From: Sphingobacteriales bacterium
GTDB lineage: Bacteria; Bacteroidota; Bacteroidia; Chitinophagales; JADIYW01
DNA: 64,000 nucleotides
Assembly: GCA_016719635.1 (NCBI GenBank)
Contig: JADJYT010000001.1
Span: 558,001 to 622,000 of the forward strand
Direction: 5' to 3'
Below, piece by piece: positions 62,360-64,000 of the stretch. The stretch's first letter is position 1, and each line of letters begins with the position of its first letter. A model generated the notes under the pieces. It was not told the origin of the DNA. It worked only from the letters and a program-made list of their open reading frames with translations, and did no database searches. A program made the position numbers and the translations under genes.

Positions 62360-63022
62360 CTATCTAAATAATGCTTTTTCTTCCTGTTTCAAAAAGAAAT
62401 GAGGGTAGCTTTTCTTCAAAAGCATGACAAACATGTCGTGCGGGACATCATGAAAAGTACCGTAATCACGGAGGTATTGCATAAACAGGCCGCCACTGAC
62501 ATCATACTGTTGAAATATAGAATCATTTATTCCGTCAAATTCAAGAGGTGGTACACCTAAATGTTCACAGAGTTCAAGATTAAATGCCGGTGTCGCCTTA
62601 ACCCATTTACCATTGAGGTACATCTCTGAACAGGCGTGAAAAACCAAAACATCTGTCTTTAAGGTCTCCATTAATTTCTCCACGCCAATGTGATTTTTCA
62701 CATCAAAAAAACAAAACCTGCTGGGGATACCTGCAGCACGCAGACACGCATTCAAAAGGCACGCCTTTTCAATGCAATATCCGCTCTTATTTTCTCTATT
62801 GAAGAGTGAACTGGCTTTCATCGCCACATGGCGTAAATCTATATTGTAAGGATTGTATCTCCAACCATCACGAACGGCGTAATATAACTTAACGGCATTT
62901 TTGGTTTTATCCACTTCGTTGCCGATGGTGTTTTTTACAAATCGCTGAATATCCGGCTGCTCGCTGTCAACGAAATAAGTGGGTTGTACATATAAATCAA
63001 TTCCTAAAGACACATTATTCAT
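62360..63022 (-). CDS. Transglutaminase-like cysteine protein
   Basis: From the ATG ending at 63022 (MNNVSLGIDLYVQP) the protein has 220 residues; the GTG at 63043 is less likely. The transglutaminase-like core is visible: GYCIEKACLLNACLRAAGIPSR with the catalytic cysteine, and FHACSEMYLNGKWVKATPAFN with the histidine. The usual aspartate after the tryptophan is replaced by threonine-proline, so activity is uncertain. There is no signal peptide, so it is probably cytoplasmic. Members of this family act as peptidases or amidases of peptidoglycan peptides and small proteins. It is divergent from ftsX. Confidence 0.78.
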   Translation of the reverse strand: MNNVSLGIDLYVQPTYFVDSEQPDIQRFVKNTIGNEVDKTKNAVKLYYAVRDGWRYNPYNIDLRHVAMKASSLFNRENKSGYCIEKACLLNACLRAAGIPSRFCFFDVKNHIGVEKLMETLKTDVLVFHACSEMYLNGKWVKATPAFNLELCEHLGVPPLEFDGINDSIFQQYDVSGGLFMQYLRDYGTFHDVPHDMFVMLLKKSYPHFFLKQEEKALFR

Positions 63023-63099
63023 TGCACAAATGTACAAAATCACACAGGCTGTGAATAAAGTTAGAGGTTAAGTAATTAAAAAATCCTTATTTTCGTCAA

Positions 63100-63975
63100 A
63101 TGTCAGAAGATTTGCAGCAGAAGGTACCGCAGAAACGCAAACCCAGCTTTGCATATGCCATTATCAGCATTGCCATGATATTGCTGCTGATAGGGTTATT
63201 CTCCTTTGGTGTTTTTGTTGTACAAAAAGAAATCAATAAAATCAAAGAAAGTGTACAGATTGACCTTAATTTAAAAACAGACATCACCGAAGTTCAGAAG
63301 AAAACTATCTCAGCTTACCTGAAAAAACAAAACTACATCTCTAAAATCACGTTTAAAAGCAAAGATGAGGCAGCTGAACAGTTTGAAAGGGAATTAGGTC
63401 AAAACTTTCGCGAAATTTTAGGAAGCAATCCTTTGTATGATGCATACATCATTAATCTAAAGGCAGAATTTTCCAACCCTGATTTTATTAAAGATGTAAA
63501 ATCCGCACTCATTGGGTTACGCGGAGTTCAGGAAGTATTTTATTCTGATTTAGCAGTCAGTACGGCTGCACGAACCCTACGACCCGTCACTATCGGTGTT
63601 GCCATCCTGAGCCTTATCATGCTGGTAGTAGTCTTTATGATTATTGACAATACGATTCGTTTAATGATGTATTCCCAACGCTTCACCATACGCAGCATGC
63701 AGCTGATTGGCGCCAATGAGTGGTTTATCATCAAACCTTATATCTTAAAATCCATCATCTCCGGTTTGATCAGTTCTGCCATTTCCATCCTGCTTTTAGG
63801 AGGCATCATCTACTTAACAATTTATAAGTTTTCTGTTCGAATAGAAGAGCAGGATTTTGTAACTTTGCTTTTCATAGCTCTTGGTTTAATCGTTTTTGGT
63901 ATTTTAATTTCCATTACGAGTACCTTTTTCGCGGTCAACAAATACCTAAAGATTAAACTGGACGAACTTTATTAA
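63100..63975 (+). CDS. ftsX: Cell division protein FtsX
   Basis: This 291-residue protein has a cytoplasmic N-terminus, helix 1 near residue 20-40, a large extracytoplasmic domain (about 45-170: NLKTDITEVQKKTISAYLKK, AAEQFERELGQNF) and three more helices with the FtsX-permease end (LMMYSQRFTIRSMQLIGANEWFI, where RSMQLIGA is the family core). It works with the ATPase FtsE to activate peptidoglycan hydrolases at the division septum, perhaps including M23 peptidases. The next gene begins 10 bases after the stop. Confidence 0.93.
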   Translation: MSEDLQQKVPQKRKPSFAYAIISIAMILLLIGLFSFGVFVVQKEINKIKESVQIDLNLKTDITEVQKKTISAYLKKQNYISKITFKSKDEAAEQFERELGQNFREILGSNPLYDAYIINLKAEFSNPDFIKDVKSALIGLRGVQEVFYSDLAVSTAARTLRPVTIGVAILSLIMLVVVFMIIDNTIRLMMYSQRFTIRSMQLIGANEWFIIKPYILKSIISGLISSAISILLLGGIIYLTIYKFSVRIEEQDFVTLLFIALGLIVFGILISITSTFFAVNKYLKIKLDELY

Positions 63976-63985
63976 ACCTTTAAAA

Positions 63986-64000
63986 ATGGCAAAAAATAAA
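63986..64000 (+). CDS. First five codons of the next gene (probably DUF3098)
   Basis: An ATG at 63986 opens a frame reading MAKNK to the window end, 10 bases after ftsX. In Bacteroidota ftsX is commonly followed by a small DUF3098 membrane protein and uppP, which is my reason for the guess. Nothing more is visible. Confidence 0.45.

Noticed and set aside
1..64000. Mobile elements, rRNA, tRNA, prophage or secretion loci
   Set aside because: I found no transposase, integrase, terminal inverted repeats, rRNA segments or tRNA cloverleafs on reading; I cannot exclude a small RNA that lacks a sequence signature.

Overview
The window is a chromosomal segment of a Bacteroidota bacterium, most likely a member of or relative of the Chitinophagia/Sphingobacteriia side of the phylum; I cannot fix the genus. 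The evidence is AT-rich DNA with few Shine-Dalgarno-like sites, recurrent TAnnTTTG (-7) promoter elements, two secreted proteins with C-terminal type IX secretion sorting domains, a cbb3 oxidase with CcoN and CcoO fused, and Bacteroidota-typical families (DUF4412, DUF4296, DUF2147, the Bacteroidota form of YidC). I saw no rRNA, tRNA, insertion sequence, prophage or CRISPR array. This is mostly core and housekeeping sequence.

Layout. 1-5.3 kb: small membrane and secreted proteins, a ceramidase-family gene split by a -1 frame change, and a lipoprotein esterase. 5.3-17.6 kb: ABC-F ATPase, a PDZ aspartyl protease with a disturbed start, a quinone-reductase-like dehydrogenase, queG, an M23 peptidase, a MerR regulator, an outer-membrane barrel, a FucP-like sugar transporter and dihydroorotase. 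17.6-20.7 kb: two multi-pass glycosyltransferases (GT22-like and MptB/GT87-like). 20.9-32 kb: a microaerobic respiration block on the minus strand: an Fnr-type regulator with candidate Fe-S cysteines, a hemerythrin-like protein coupled to the copper ATPase CcoI, then ccoS-ccoNO-ccoQ-ccoP-ccoG-ccoH-safE, with hemF alongside. ccoS and ccoQ are short genes read directly from the sequence. 32-46.5 kb: small exported proteins, miaE, a secreted matrixin-like metalloprotease, mnmA, a sugar-nucleotidyltransferase/galactokinase/MFS cluster, yidC and comEC. 46.5-52.7 kb: bioB-bioF-bioD-bioA, a DUF4296 lipoprotein divergent from yggS, and HMG-CoA lyase. 52.7-64 kb: a 1950-residue M36 metalloprotease with thirteen 70-residue repeats, leuS, a small coiled-coil protein, a transglutaminase-like protein, ftsX and the first codons of the next gene.

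The most coherent new signal is regulatory. Three promoters (hemerythrin-ccoI, ccoS-ccoNOQPGH and, 32 kb away, the uncharacterised 127-residue coiled-coil gene) each carry two FNR-like palindromes spaced exactly 22 bp centre to centre. In the first two, a TAnnTTTG-type element places the proximal box at about -41.5. Together with the Fnr gene next door this predicts a small oxygen-responsive regulon that links a hemerythrin-like protein, the oxidase and an orphan gene. Other leads are the ceramidase gene broken exactly at a canonical T TTA AAA slippery heptamer, the nearly identical 840-bp super-repeats in the M36 protease, two divergent genes whose start codons overlap in one CATG, and a possible structured element upstream of queG.
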